Source: Trichaptum fuscoviolaceum (taxonomy: Eukaryota; Basidiomycota; Agaricomycetes; Hymenochaetales; Trichaptaceae). Taken from it: DNA of 64,000 bases. The DNA lies in the NCBI GenBank assembly GCA_910574455.1, contig CAJSYZ010000009.1, positions 4,171,040 to 4,235,039 on the forward strand. Reading direction: 5' to 3'. How positions within the stretch are numbered: the stretch's first letter is position 1; each line of letters begins with the position of its first letter. The notes under the pieces were generated by a model that was given only the letters and a program-made list of their open reading frames with translations, searched no databases and was not told the origin of the DNA. The position numbers were made by a program, and so were the translations under genes. This document shows positions 1 to 10,322 of this stretch, one piece after another.

Positions 1-1560
1 CCGAGTCCGAGTCCCCCATTTGTCAACTTGAAGACGTTCGCACGGGAGGCAGATTTCCCTGAGCGTTATCACGCAATTCCGGAACGCAGTGCCCTTCCTC
101 CCAGAACTAGTAACCTCACTGCCACTGGCACTGCAGTGGCAGCCTCAGGCTCAGGCTGAGCCTGAGTCACGGTATCACTGCCAGTGGCGCCACTGGATGA
201 AGGATTTAGGACACCCGAAATTGAAACCCATAAGACCCCGCTTGGCACTCAGGCTGGCAAGCATTTAGGGAGGTTGAAGCCACCCGTCCACCGCCGGCCT
301 TGAGCAGAAGTTCTGCCGGTCCATGGAGTCCCGCGGTATAACTTACCTTTGAACTTGAAGGTAAGGTATCAGGGTGTACTTATGATATCTTACCTGATAC
401 TACTACTAGTACGGTAAGCAAGGCAGGCATTTAGGACGACTGTCCTAGACACGGACCATCTGGCAGACCCTTCCCCTCTGCTAGATCCTGGAAATTTAGG
501 GCCCGGGCAAGACGGAGAGTTTGGCTCCGAGCCGTGCCGTTTAGTACTAGTACTACATACTACTTGTAGGACGAAAAAGCCGTTCTAAATCCTTAGTACG
601 GGAAGCATAGCCTGAGTATGGTGGCTTCCGACTCAGCCTGAGCCGCAGGCTGCGTCACTACTCTAGTGGATGCCTTCCCGAAGAATTTAGGACGGCGGAG
701 GCTGTCCTAAATCTTTGAAACTCCGTCAGGTACAGGTTTAGGACAGCCATCCTAAACCGTAAGCAACATCTAGGACGGGTCCTAAATTCCTTTCCGGTTG
801 CCACGGTGAGGTCTGCCGGATTATTTTCATAGATAAAATTGCTTAAAATGGAAGCGGGTGCGTCACATAATCTTCACTTCTACTAAATATGGTATGTGAG
901 AACGCTGCTGTAATGTTTAGAGCCCTTCCTTGATCTCAGTAATTTAGGACGACCGACGTCGACCGGAAAGTTGGCTCCGTTCCCGGATAATATTCGGAAG
1001 AGGATTTAGGATAAGAATCGTCGTCCTAAATCCTTACGGGAAGGCATCCAGTACCATCATAATGATGATCACGGTGCCTCCGCATCATCATGCCGTGAAA
1101 CACAAACAAGTATATACTACTATAGTACTATCCGGCGAGGACTCGGACTCCGAAGCGAACTGCGGCGGCCGAGCTGTCAAGTTGCTGAGATCATCAACTT
1201 CAAATTCGACTAGTAAGTACTAGTAGTAGTAGTAGTACTAGTAGTTACGGTAGTAGTACTACTCGCGGCGGGTGCACTCATGCTGTGGCACTGCCAGTGC
1301 CAGTGAGGCTGGGAAGTCCTACTACTAGTAGTAGTAGTATCACTGGCATAGTAGTACTAGCCTGAGTACTTAAATTTAAATATAGTACTACTCTTCACGG
1401 CACTCCGTCAGCCTGAGTCACGGTGTGGCCTGCTGGCAGCGGTAGTATCCGACTTCCATCAACTTCTTCAAGTTCACGTTCCGACGGTGAATAGCTTTTA
1501 GTTGCCACTGGCAGCGGACCCCATCATGATGCCCCCCACATCATCTTGAAGCCAGCAACT
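1..1560. repeat. Block of short self-complementary repeat words
   Basis: No gene is visible in this stretch. It is built from a few recurring short words, most of them reverse-palindromic: CTAGTACTAGT/TAGTAGTAC (strong at 1200-1265 and 1318-1350), GGCTCAGGCTGAGCC (near 150), TGCCACTGGCAGTG (118-195 and 1285-1310), TTTAGGAC...GTCCTAAAT (many copies 430-1030), CATCATGATG (near 1050-1090), and fragments of AACTTGAAGTT and GACTCGGACTCCGAG. The words are mixed rather than in regular arrays, so this is not a simple microsatellite or CRISPR array. The same words recur at 4.7-5.3 kb, 9.1-9.2 kb and 51.5 kb. Confidence 0.7.
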
Positions 1561-1579
1561 CAACGACTATCCCTTCAGA

Positions 1580-4500
1580 ATGTCTGTTGTCCCTCACGCT
1601 AACATGCCAGTGCTACCTGTTAACACTGGCATCACTCAGCCTGAGCCTCCCAAGCCAATCAAAATCAGCCTGCTGCTGGGTCCAGATGATGCCAGACGAG
1701 CTGGTATGTAGTACATGTCTCAAAAACTAGTATTAGTAGTAATTTCAATTCTTTCACAAAAAGTCCAAACAGGACTAGTTTCTTCCGGCGAAAATGGAGC
1801 CCATCCGTGGCCCGAGCTTATAAAGACGCGGTCAGACATGGTGAAATGGATTGAATTTCTCATTCAGTTGGTACAGCGAGATGACAGTGGCAAATCAGCA
1901 ATCAAGTAAGTGTCATTCATGTTGCCAGCCTTCAAAGTATGTGACCAGGACATTCTCTTGACAGCCTGCCAGTGAATGGGCCCGGCGTCTCCATGTCCGA
2001 CTCGGAGTCTCTTGCAAGTGCAGGGCCCGGGTTGAGGTCACAATCGGAGTTTGAGGTCGGACTAGGAGTTGGCAGTGGCAATTTGACGTCTGCCACTGAG
2101 GCGGAACCAGACACATCCAATTTGGAATTGTGAGTAGTGTTGCCAGCCTGAGCTTAATTGCATCTTGATGACATTCCATTCTACTGTCAGCGAGGCCGCC
2201 AGTGCCGGTGCCACTGGCAGTGGGGTGGCAAAACCTGGGTCGGACGTGGACTCCAAGCCGTCAAACAGTGTCGAAGACTTGAAAACGAACCTGTGAGTGA
2301 CATTGCCAGTCTGTGTAGATTGCTTCTTATCTCTTTCCTATACCCAACCAGCGACTTGTCAGTCACCATGCTCAATGGGATAGGGGGCGACTTGGACAAA
2401 GCGGGCAAGGAATGGACGGACATTGGAGGAAAGCTGGTCGAGACTGCCAAAGTTCTCAACCAGGTGATAACAAAACTCAAGCATGGAGCGGCAGCTCGGG
2501 TGGCGAATACTGATGAAAAAAAGAAAGTGGATGAACGGCTGGAACGGGCGATGCAGAATGTTGGATCTCAAGATCTTGACAAAAAAAAGGAAGATCTGAA
2601 AGCCACGAAAAAAAGGCGGCCAAATCGGAGAACACGGATTACTCGGAGACAATAAAGACCTTGGAGGAGAAAGTCGAATCTCTCTCCAACGAGATACAAC
2701 ATATAAAGGACCAGGCAACCCTGAATTACCCGATGCTTGCGAGGGCTGCAGCTGAGGAGGGCATCCATGCGCTACACTCCGTCATGGCAGCTAATGTTAG
2801 CAAAAGGCTTGACAGTCAATTTGATATGATTCGAAGCACCACCGACAAGGTGCATCAAATGAACGAAAAGCTGGCTCGTAGGGAGACATTGGATGCTGAA
2901 CGGAAGGCGGACCAGACATTGGATGCTGAACGGAAGGCGGACCGCTCCAAAGACGACCTTTTGACGCGGACTATAGCATCGTTCGCTGTCATGATACGCG
3001 AGCTTCAAATCATTGCCGTAGCAGCTGAATCGGTAAGTCATCTTGAAAGCTATTGCAAAACAAATTAAACTCATGAGTTCTCACATAGAGCGAAGCGGCA
3101 GCTTGTAGTATTAAACTACGACACGTCTTCGAGGACGCCAGGAACATTCTTTATATGGCTTTTGCCATTGTTTTCCCAAACAAATTCAAGATCGAATCGG
3201 TTGCCCCTTTTGACATTACTGGTGATGGCGGTGTCAAGACAGCGGGGCTCATCAGAGGTGTAAACGAGCTTTACGCTGAGTTCACTGCCCAACCAACCAT
3301 GCGCCGGGACGGAAAGGTTCCCATTGCAAGGCATCTGTTTGATGACCTGCTCACCGCTTTACCTGAAAGCCTCATATCCTCAGAGAAAGCACGCTACGAA
3401 GAGTGGTTAGCAGGGATTGAAGACAAGTTAGCAGACTTCCGCAAGGAGGATACGACATACAAGGAGGCGGTTAAGGCGAAAAAGAAAGCAGAGGAGGTGG
3501 AGGTGACGACAAAGGACCCAAAGTGTAGTGAGGAAAAGAGGGGCCGGGCCGTGAAGACGCTGAGGGAAACCGAAAAGAAGCTGCACAGCTTGGTAGAGGG
3601 CGCGAGAGCAGAGCTTAAATCCAAATACCCCTTCACAAACTCCTGGCAGCCGTCGCCTGACGCAAAATCCATCGAAAAGTTCCGTTTCTTTCTTGTGCGC
3701 TTCTATCTTATCTTCGAATTCCATCGAAGGTTGTATGTCATCCTCAATCGCAAGCTGAAGAAGTTGGATTCACAACAGCCAGCCACCACACTCGACGAGC
3801 AGGAGTCCACATGGGATGCCAGCATAGATGACTTTGTGCAAACCGTTCCCAAATCTTGATCCATCAGAAGAGGGTGTCCTCGATCTGAAGGACCTGCCTA
3901 AGTTCTATTTCGAGGAATTCTTTGCAAAGATGGCCGAAGAGGGCGACATCGAATACTATGGCTCTGAGGACATACCCCATGCGTCGGCCAAAGGTTTTCC
4001 TCCAAAAGCTCTCCCAGCTGATATACAGCGCAGTTTTGAGGAAGTCTCAGCTTCTTTCGACCAATTATCCTTGAACACACTAGCGGAAGTTGTCAAGCAG
4101 GCGAATCTCACGGAAGTCCCGGTGCCAGTGCGAAAGTGGCCGGAAAATGACGAAGACCGAAAAAAATTATCGAAGATCCTGCATCTGGAGAAGCGGCGAA
4201 ATACGCACAGGGAGAAAGCTGTTATCCTTTCCAACGCGATGCAGATGATTACGTCTTCTGAACATGTCGTTTTTGAGGTGATGAACGAGACTCCACTCAG
4301 GCAACATTTGAATAAACTTATCCACGACCGACATTATTATGGTGACGACGAATCTCTCTCCAAATTCATAGAAAACGCACCATCCGTACTGCACCTGACA
4401 GCGGGGGAACCACTCTTTACCTATGAACAGCAGGACGTGCTTAAAAGGATATGCAAGATAGTGGGGAACCATGGCCCTTATGGTCGGGCACCTCAGTCTT

Positions 4501-4673
4501 ATTTGGCTCTGCGCATGGACTGGGCAAAGGAAGTGCGTGAGCAAACACGGAAGCCTCCTAGTTCCAAGGAAGGATTTGTGAATCCTTCCAATCCTCTTTA
4601 CAAAGAGCCATTTGAGTTTCGGATTACCGGCGAAGGCGTATCTCGACTCAAATCTTTGACGCCCTTGTCCTAG
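1580..4673 (+). CDS. Hypothetical coiled-coil protein, six exons, two single-base frame breaks
   Basis: Family not recognised. The spliced model is 1580-1703, 1773-1905, 1965-2129, 2191-2292, 2352-3032 and 3089-4673, with GT...AG introns and matching phases. The N-terminal exons encode a low-complexity Ser/Gly/Ala-rich part built partly from the local repeat words. Exons 5 and 6 encode long Lys/Glu-rich helices that look like coiled coil, with a 30-bp direct repeat (TLDAERKADQ twice) at 2886-2943. Two single-base breaks interrupt the frame, one in a run of seven A near 2612 and one in CCCAAA near 3848. They have opposite sign, and correcting both gives about 929 residues without stops. They may be sequencing errors in homopolymers or early decay. 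Taken literally, the protein stops at 2653. Confidence 0.6.
2886..2943 (+). repeat. 30-bp coding tandem repeat, two copies
   Basis: The unit begins ACATTGGATGCTGAACGG and occurs twice in direct succession, the second copy lacking its last two bases. It encodes TLDAERKAD(Q) twice inside a predicted helical stretch, so it lengthens the coiled coil in frame. Confidence 0.85.
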
Positions 4674-5640
4674 TATACTACTACCCGTAGTATATGGTCA
4701 CGGTATAAACTTCGTCGAGTCTATCTGTCTTCCTGATAAACAATGATGTTTCGACTTTGTCTTTCCGATAATAGTAAACAATGATGTGTCGTCTTTTTCT
4801 TGAATAAAACGCCTATGTCTTGCTTGATTGTGTGATGATATGACCTTCAACTTGAAGATATTTTGTAAATACTGATCACCACATCTCATACGATGCAGCG
4901 CATCCCCAGGCTGCCAGGAGTATCTACTAGCCTACTAGTACTCGTACTAGTAGTACCCGAAGGCTTGTTTGTGTTGTGCTTCTACTTTAACATTTCGGGG
5001 ACATACACCGTGTTAAAGTTCCTCTGGCTCAAGTTGCCTTCAACATCACTACTTCATCCCTTCAATGTTCCGGGGAGCAAGATGAAGAGGACATGGACGG
5101 CAGATTCTTCTGCCAGTGATGTCTGAGTCGGAGTCACTCAGGCTCACTGCCACTCAGGCTGCCAGTGCCAGTGGCACGCCGGTCACTGGCACGGTGACTT
5201 CAAGTTCAACTTGAAGTTGTGGCACTCACTACTAAGGCTGGCAGGCTGGCACTCAGTTGTCGACTTCAACTTCAAGTTGTTGCTACCACAGGCATAGTAC
5301 TTGGTGGACATTGAAGATGCTCAACACTGGCCGTAGTCACCATGCCATACAACCAGGCTCGTTAACAGAGAACTTCCTCAGGTTGTCTTACGTCCTGGTG
5401 TATTTTCTGTTTAACACTACGTTCTGCTCTCCAGGATTACATCTTGGCCCGCACCCTCCACTATTGATCGCATCCTACGCAATTATCGGAAAAAGGAACA
5501 GCCGCTGCCGTAGGATGTACAGTTGAGTTGACATGGGATCATCTTACACACTGGCACTGGCAGCCTAGGGCAGGAACCACCTTACAGACACACTTTAACC
5601 AATCATCCAAGATGAGTAAGCTCTATAATATCGTTGATGG
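4674..5640. repeat. Intergenic stretch with repeat words and a short tandem repeat
   Basis: Nothing with gene structure is convincing here. At 4736-4801 a unit of about 37 bp containing AAACAATGATGT and a following TCG..CTTT..TCTT occurs twice. At 4920-4960 there is a CTAGTACTCGTACTAGTAGTAC block. At 5125-5285 most of the window's repeat words appear side by side (GAGTCGGAGTC, CTCAGGCT, GCCAGTGCCAGTGGCAC, CAAGTTCAACTTGAAG). Open frames through this part are low-complexity artefacts. Confidence 0.5.
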
Positions 5641-6540
5641 CCTCAAGTGACTTTTCAGTAGCGAACTGACATAGTCATGGCCTCCTCCTCAACTACCACT
5701 GTATCCCAATGCCCAAGTCACCGCAGATTCTCTTCTTCACTTTTCTACCAATTTTCAACATCGAATTCCTCCTGCACGTCCCGATTCTCTCCCAACACCA
5801 TGCGGGACCTTGTACAACTCTGATAGACCTCTTTCTTCCGCCGCGCATCTGCCGACTCGCGCTTTGCCTGTCTCGGCACGCTCAAATTGTTCTATCGGTT
5901 TCAACGCCTCGCGCAGCTCGCGTAAAACGTCTGCGCCTTACTTTGTTAGCTCCCTGTGGGTCGACGCGTTTCTACTCGTGCGCCGCTCTAGGCTCGTATG
6001 GAAACCAAGGGGGTAGGAGTTCGACCGCTTTTGCAGAGGAACGAAACCACTGCCGTCTACGCAATTTACTGCGCCCCACAGCAGGCGCCCCAATTCTTGA
6101 CCCAGGATTCTCTCGCAGATTTATGCCGACGCGTATCCCCCCACCGACTAAAGCAATGGCGAGCACACATGCGCACGCGTCCACCTCCACAGTTGACAAC
6201 ACAAACTTCTTCAGCGATTTGTGATGGTAGAGTGGTTACATCCGTAACCATATATCATGAGTGAACCTTCTCCGAGGGACAGGGCTATGCCAGAGAGCTC
6301 ATCGTCAGTGGTGGCTGATGACCAGCTCAGAGAGCAGGACATTAAAACTGGTTGCTGCACTTGCATCCGAGGTCCGCTCCTCTCAGGTTTTGAATTGCGA
6401 GACGCATCACCGACGTTTCGGATGTGCAAAGAGGCAAGTTACTGAACCGGCCCTCACAGGCACGAGGAGAGGATGTATGCGTGCAGTAATCAGTGAGCGA
6501 AAGCTACTACTGTACTTCTCGAGTAAGTTGTTCTTTTAAT
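5641..6540. other. No gene recognised; possibly the decayed front of the WD40 gene
   Basis: Overlapping open frames exist on both strands, but none shows a recognisable domain, intron pattern or consistent frame. By position this could be the eroded 5' part of the WD40-type pseudogene that follows. No residues were found that prove it. Confidence 0.3.
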
Positions 6541-6574
6541 TTTTGAATCATAATACTCACGGGCTTCTTCAGCT

Positions 6575-6870
6575 TTGGAGCATCGGCACGGGGAATGTCT
6601 ATACGTTCTCCGAGAACATCTGCATAAGATTTACGCCGAAAATTATATTGTCTTCTTTTCTTGGGGTGGGGGTAGGGGGATTGGACACATCCGTTCGCGT
6701 ATGGAATCTGCAAATGGGTATGATTTTCTTCACATTCCTGTATCCCCGACTCATCAGTGACAACTTTCCAGTATGACTCCGACTTTCTTGTCACCGGAAG
6801 GAACGATGGCCGCGTCAGCTTCTTCTCGTTCCATCGTTCCTCTTTTCCTCGACCATCTCAAGCTCAACAA
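6575..6870 (+). pseudogene. F-box/WD40-repeat protein (Cdc4/Met30-type) remnant
   Basis: Three WD40 blades are recognisable in sequence: GECLYVLREHLHKIYA (about 6591-6640), then after a frame change GGLDTSVRVWNLQMG (about 6675-6718), then after a candidate intron (GTATGA...CCAG, to 6775) DFLVTGRNDGRVSFF (about 6783-6825). In intact F-box/WD40 ubiquitin-ligase substrate receptors the equivalent blades read like 'GECLYVLRGHxHKIYA', 'GGLDTSVRVW' and 'FLVTGGNDGRV'. Here the frame changes between blades and soon stops, and the other blades and the F-box were not found. It is read as a pseudogene or dispersed fragment. The exact parent family is inferred from blade wording only. Confidence 0.6.
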
Positions 6871-7038
6871 TAAGCGGCCACAGGACTCGCGCTGAGCAGT
6901 CAGTCGGGACGAGTCTCTATCCCTACCGTCTACTCTCACTTCAGGGATCCCTGCTCAATCGACATCTAATCCTAAGTTCGCCTGGCCTGAGCGGCGTAAA
7001 GAGCCCAAAAACATGGGAAGGATGCTGGAGAGGGAAGG

Positions 7039-7482
7039 TTGCGAAGTTGCGCGGTCGGATTCGTATATACGGGGCTATGTATCACCGGGCAGTTTGATGC
7101 ATCCCAATATTCCGCTTGCATGCACAAAGGTCGACAAAGCGACTCACAACTCAATTTGCAAATGCCGCAAAGGGAAAAATATAACTGCATTTTCGACATC
7201 ATCCAAGTTGTTGTCAACTTGTCGTGTCCCCATTCCTTGCCAAACACCTCTGCCCCGCCACCATTGCCGCCTAAACGGAGAACACTCGGTTTCAATGTGC
7301 AGTATGAGTCCATCATCGGCCGACAGCGCAATTCCCTCAGCTCCGAGGACGAGAAACGCGCCTTCATGCAAATTACTCCTTCCGAAGCGGGTTGGGATGC
7401 ATTCAAGTTGGCCCATTTCCCATTTTGGCACGGTTCTAGTTCAAGTTTCGGGTTGTGTACAGGGATGACTGTTGTATGGTGA
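7039..7482 (+). CDS. Unrecognised exon-like open frame
   Basis: The second half of this frame (from about 7240) has ordinary protein composition: a proline-rich stretch, then a helical segment with SSEDEKRAFMQITPSEAGWD and a C-terminal LAHFPFWHG...GLCTGMTVVW. The frame ends next to a good donor-like GTGAGT (near 7480). It could be one exon of a gene or another gene remnant like its neighbours. No start, partner exon or family was identified. Confidence 0.3.
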   Translation: MRSCAVGFVYTGLCITGQFDASQYSACMHKGRQSDSQLNLQMPQREKYNCIFDIIQVVVNLSCPHSLPNTSAPPPLPPKRRTLGFNVQYESIIGRQRNSLSSEDEKRAFMQITPSEAGWDAFKLAHFPFWHGSSSSFGLCTGMTVVW

Positions 7483-7833
7483 GTTACTCATGGCTTTCTT
7501 CGAAATCCTTCTAGAGCTGATGGAGCAGCTTCTTGTGCAGTGGGTTGTATCCTCCCGACTTCTTCGGAGTTAACATGACTCATTTTCTTGTTCGTTTGTG
7601 CTTAAAATGAAAAGAAGCCTTATAATCAAGTCATCCGGAAGAAATCATTTGTCATCTCCTACTATCAGTTCAACTTGCGGTTTATCCGAGTCATAGTACA
7701 AAGCACTAATAGCTCCCTCTCTCTTTCTAGAAGAATGGGAAATCAGAAAACTGACTTCAACTACTTTGTATAAGTGTGAAGTGGGAGCGGGTATTGTCCC
7801 CAAGATCATCATCAAGCCATTCCACCGTGAATC

Positions 7834-8875
7834 ATGTTCTCAAATCTTCGTACTATCCTTCTCATCCTCCTCTCCCTTGATTACGCACGCCTGCACCTCC
7901 GCACCGTCCTCCGCTTTCAGCTCGTTCAACGGTGGACAGCAAGGGCTCAAACGAAGGTACTTGTTTCATTCATATCAAGATCTGTACACTGACTTGTTGC
8001 TAGATACACAAGAAACTGCAAACGTTTCTTGATCTTCTCGGGGTACCACCAACACCTCTCTCCGAATTACATCAATATAGGCTCCATAATATAGTTCCGA
8101 TACAGTGTCGCACGGGCTTGGATGTGGACAATGCAGTGACTGCAATATATGCATCATTGCCACAGGTACCAGCTAGTAGATTTGTCTCGATCGACATCGA
8201 GTGGGCAAGTGGCGGAGAAGGGCCCAATCATCGCGTGGACCTCATCCAACTCGCAGTTCAACACCACATTTATCTAGTCAGGACGCATACTCTTACTGAC
8301 CTTCCCCCTACGTTGGCGCAACTCCTTGGGGATGGTACAGTCATGAAAATTTCCGCAGGAATCAACGGTATGAATAACTTATCTTTTCTCCTGCGAGGTG
8401 GCCTAACAGAAGAAATGGCAGGTGACGCAGTGCGTATAAAGCGCAAGTTTCGCACCTCTGTGCGCTCCTGTGTCGATCTGACAGATTGGGCACGCGTTGT
8501 CTACCCGGAAGTCTGGCCCAAAAACCCGACCTGGTCCCAACTGCTCTTAAACCCTCGTCTCTGGTTCCAGCATCCGACTCCGACTGTCAAGCTCGAAAAA
8601 ATAGTGGGAGAAGTATTGAGGCTGAACGTCAAGAAGAGTAGTGAGGTCACAATGAGTGACTGGGCAGCTGACGAGCTATCAGCGGCACAAAAAGAGTGTA
8701 AGTTATCATTCTGTTGTTCAAGATCAACCATCTTCAAGTTCTCACTTGCATGATCTGCTGTACTGGAATACTAGATGCAGCTATTGACGTTCACAGCACG
8801 TTTGCTGTAGCTTTGGCCCTGAGCCAAAGCCACTCACCCTTACCGGATAAGTACATCAAGAACTTCGAGGCTTGA
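7834..8875 (+). CDS. 3'-5' exonuclease-like protein (RNase H fold, DEDDy type)
   Basis: Three exons (7834-7956, 8004-8697, 8775-8875) give an intact 305-residue protein. It opens with a short hydrophobic segment (FSNLRTILLILLSL) that could be a signal anchor. The domain is the DEDD exonuclease fold of the RNase D/WRN group. ExoI is DIEW (D105, E107), followed by the strand VDLIQLAV. ExoIII is YAAID (Y273, D277), created exactly across the last intron, which supports the splicing. In ExoII, where these enzymes have G-x-x-x-D-L, the sequence reads GINGMNNL, with Asn166 where the catalytic Asp is expected. Catalysis may therefore be weak or lost. The substrate cannot be inferred. It is the only clearly intact conserved gene between the WD40 and histidine kinase remnants. 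Confidence 0.82.
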
Positions 8876-9440
8876 TCTAGTAGGCTGAGGCCCACCAGTA
8901 GCAGGTTTGACCAAATGTGCTTGAGTTATCGAGTAAATTGTTGTGCGCATGCTCTTGTCTTTCAAAGTTGCCAGGAGATTCATGATTAAAATTTATTATT
9001 GAATTGCCTTTTTTTCCCGAATGATCACCGTAGTCTGAGGTATCAAAGTGGTTTGGAAGATGTCGCCAATGGTGTCTGTCTGCTGTTCGGATTGCTTGCC
9101 ATGATGATGCTTCCAGTGGAGCTTTAAATCTAAAATTGGAACTTGAAGAGTTCAAGTTCAAGTTGCCACCGTGACTCGGACTGCACTTGCACTTGAACTT
9201 GAACTTGAACTTTTTACCACTGCGTCCCCTCAACGACACAGTGTACGTTCTCCAGTCTTGTTATGAGCACTTCTCCGCCATCCCCCACCCATTCCATAAG
9301 ACCACTTATTGGCCTGAACAAGTTATGTTTTATCCTACCCTCAAGCTTGTATTGAACTCGCCTAGACTTCAACATTTCCGAATGAACCAAAAAACGATAG
9401 TGTACGTCTGAGAACGTGCTTCTTGCTTGATCTTATCACT
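8876..9440. repeat. Intergenic stretch with AACTTGAA repeats
   Basis: At 9138-9215 the words GTTCAAGTTCAAGTT and ACTTGAACTTGAACTTGAAC face each other around TTGCCACCGTGACTCGG, forming an imperfect inverted repeat. No gene is supported in the rest. Confidence 0.45.
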
Positions 9441-9659
9441 CACATTTGTCTTTAGTACCTGGAGAGGAGAAGGTGGGCGGCCTTGTTATAGTGAGAGGAG
9501 CTCCGACGTGCACGCTGAAGCGAGCATCTTCTACCTTTCGAACGACACCCGCTGAGGATAGGCCGATACATGTTGCATCACCAACTGTTGTGATCTTCAT
9601 CAAAAATTAGTAACAATCCTTCGTCTTCAACTAGAGTCGACACCGCCTTATAGGAAAGG

Positions 9660-10040
9660 AAGGGCAAGGGCCGTCCGCTGACGATTGAAGAGGTGGCAGA
9701 GGACGCTATTGATGAGGGGGCAGATGAACTACACGACCGACCCCGCGCCAGCCTTGCGCATGTGTCCTTGGATGCCCCTCGCTTCACATATCAGTTTCCT
9801 GCGCCGAAACCGCCATTGCAACGTAGTAAATCTCGCGTCCGTCAATTGCAGGCTGACGGCCCCGGCCCCGGCCTCGGAACACCACCTCATACCGTCTTGC
9901 GAGACACCTTCATACCTCTAGTTGAATGTGATACACCTCCGATAGTGAAAAACGCGATGACGCGAGGCGAACATCTTTCCATGAAACAGCTGCCAGCATC
10001 TCCCGGCCAATCTCTAGCAAGTCGCCGGAAGGTAGCGTGA
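9660..10040 (+). CDS. Unrecognised open-frame fragment, Pro-rich
   Basis: A frame with normal composition encodes an acidic start (EEVAEDAIDEGADELHD) followed by a Pro/Ser-rich, probably disordered part. It ends just upstream of the histidine kinase remnant. It may be a fragment of the same degraded locus or an unrelated remnant. No start codon context or family is clear. Confidence 0.22.
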   Translation, partial: KGKGRPLTIEEVAEDAIDEGADELHDRPRASLAHVSLDAPRFTYQFPAPKPPLQRSKSRVRQLQADGPGPGLGTPPHTVLRDTFIPLVECDTPPIVKNAMTRGEHLSMKQLPASPGQSLASRRKVA

Positions 10041-10322
10041 ACCTAGGCGCTACATCTAGTTCACAAGCATCGGACTACGGTGGCGAACATCTATGAGGGC
10101 ATGCGAGGGAAGAGAATAAGCGCAACCTTTGAAGCCTCTGGAACTATAAGTACGGACTTCTCTTCTTGCTATTATATTACTAGGCTTATACTGGTTTATT
10201 CATCAGCGAAACCACATGCGTCTATTTCGGATACTTTGCTCTTCAAACATATCATATCAACACAGATCTAACCGAAGCTAAATGTGTTAGACAATTATTG
10301 ATCTGGACAACTTCGCGGGGCG

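Noticed and set aside
1..1560. Regularly recurring words suggested a CRISPR-like array
   Set aside because: Spacing is irregular, several different words are mixed, and the organism is a fungus.
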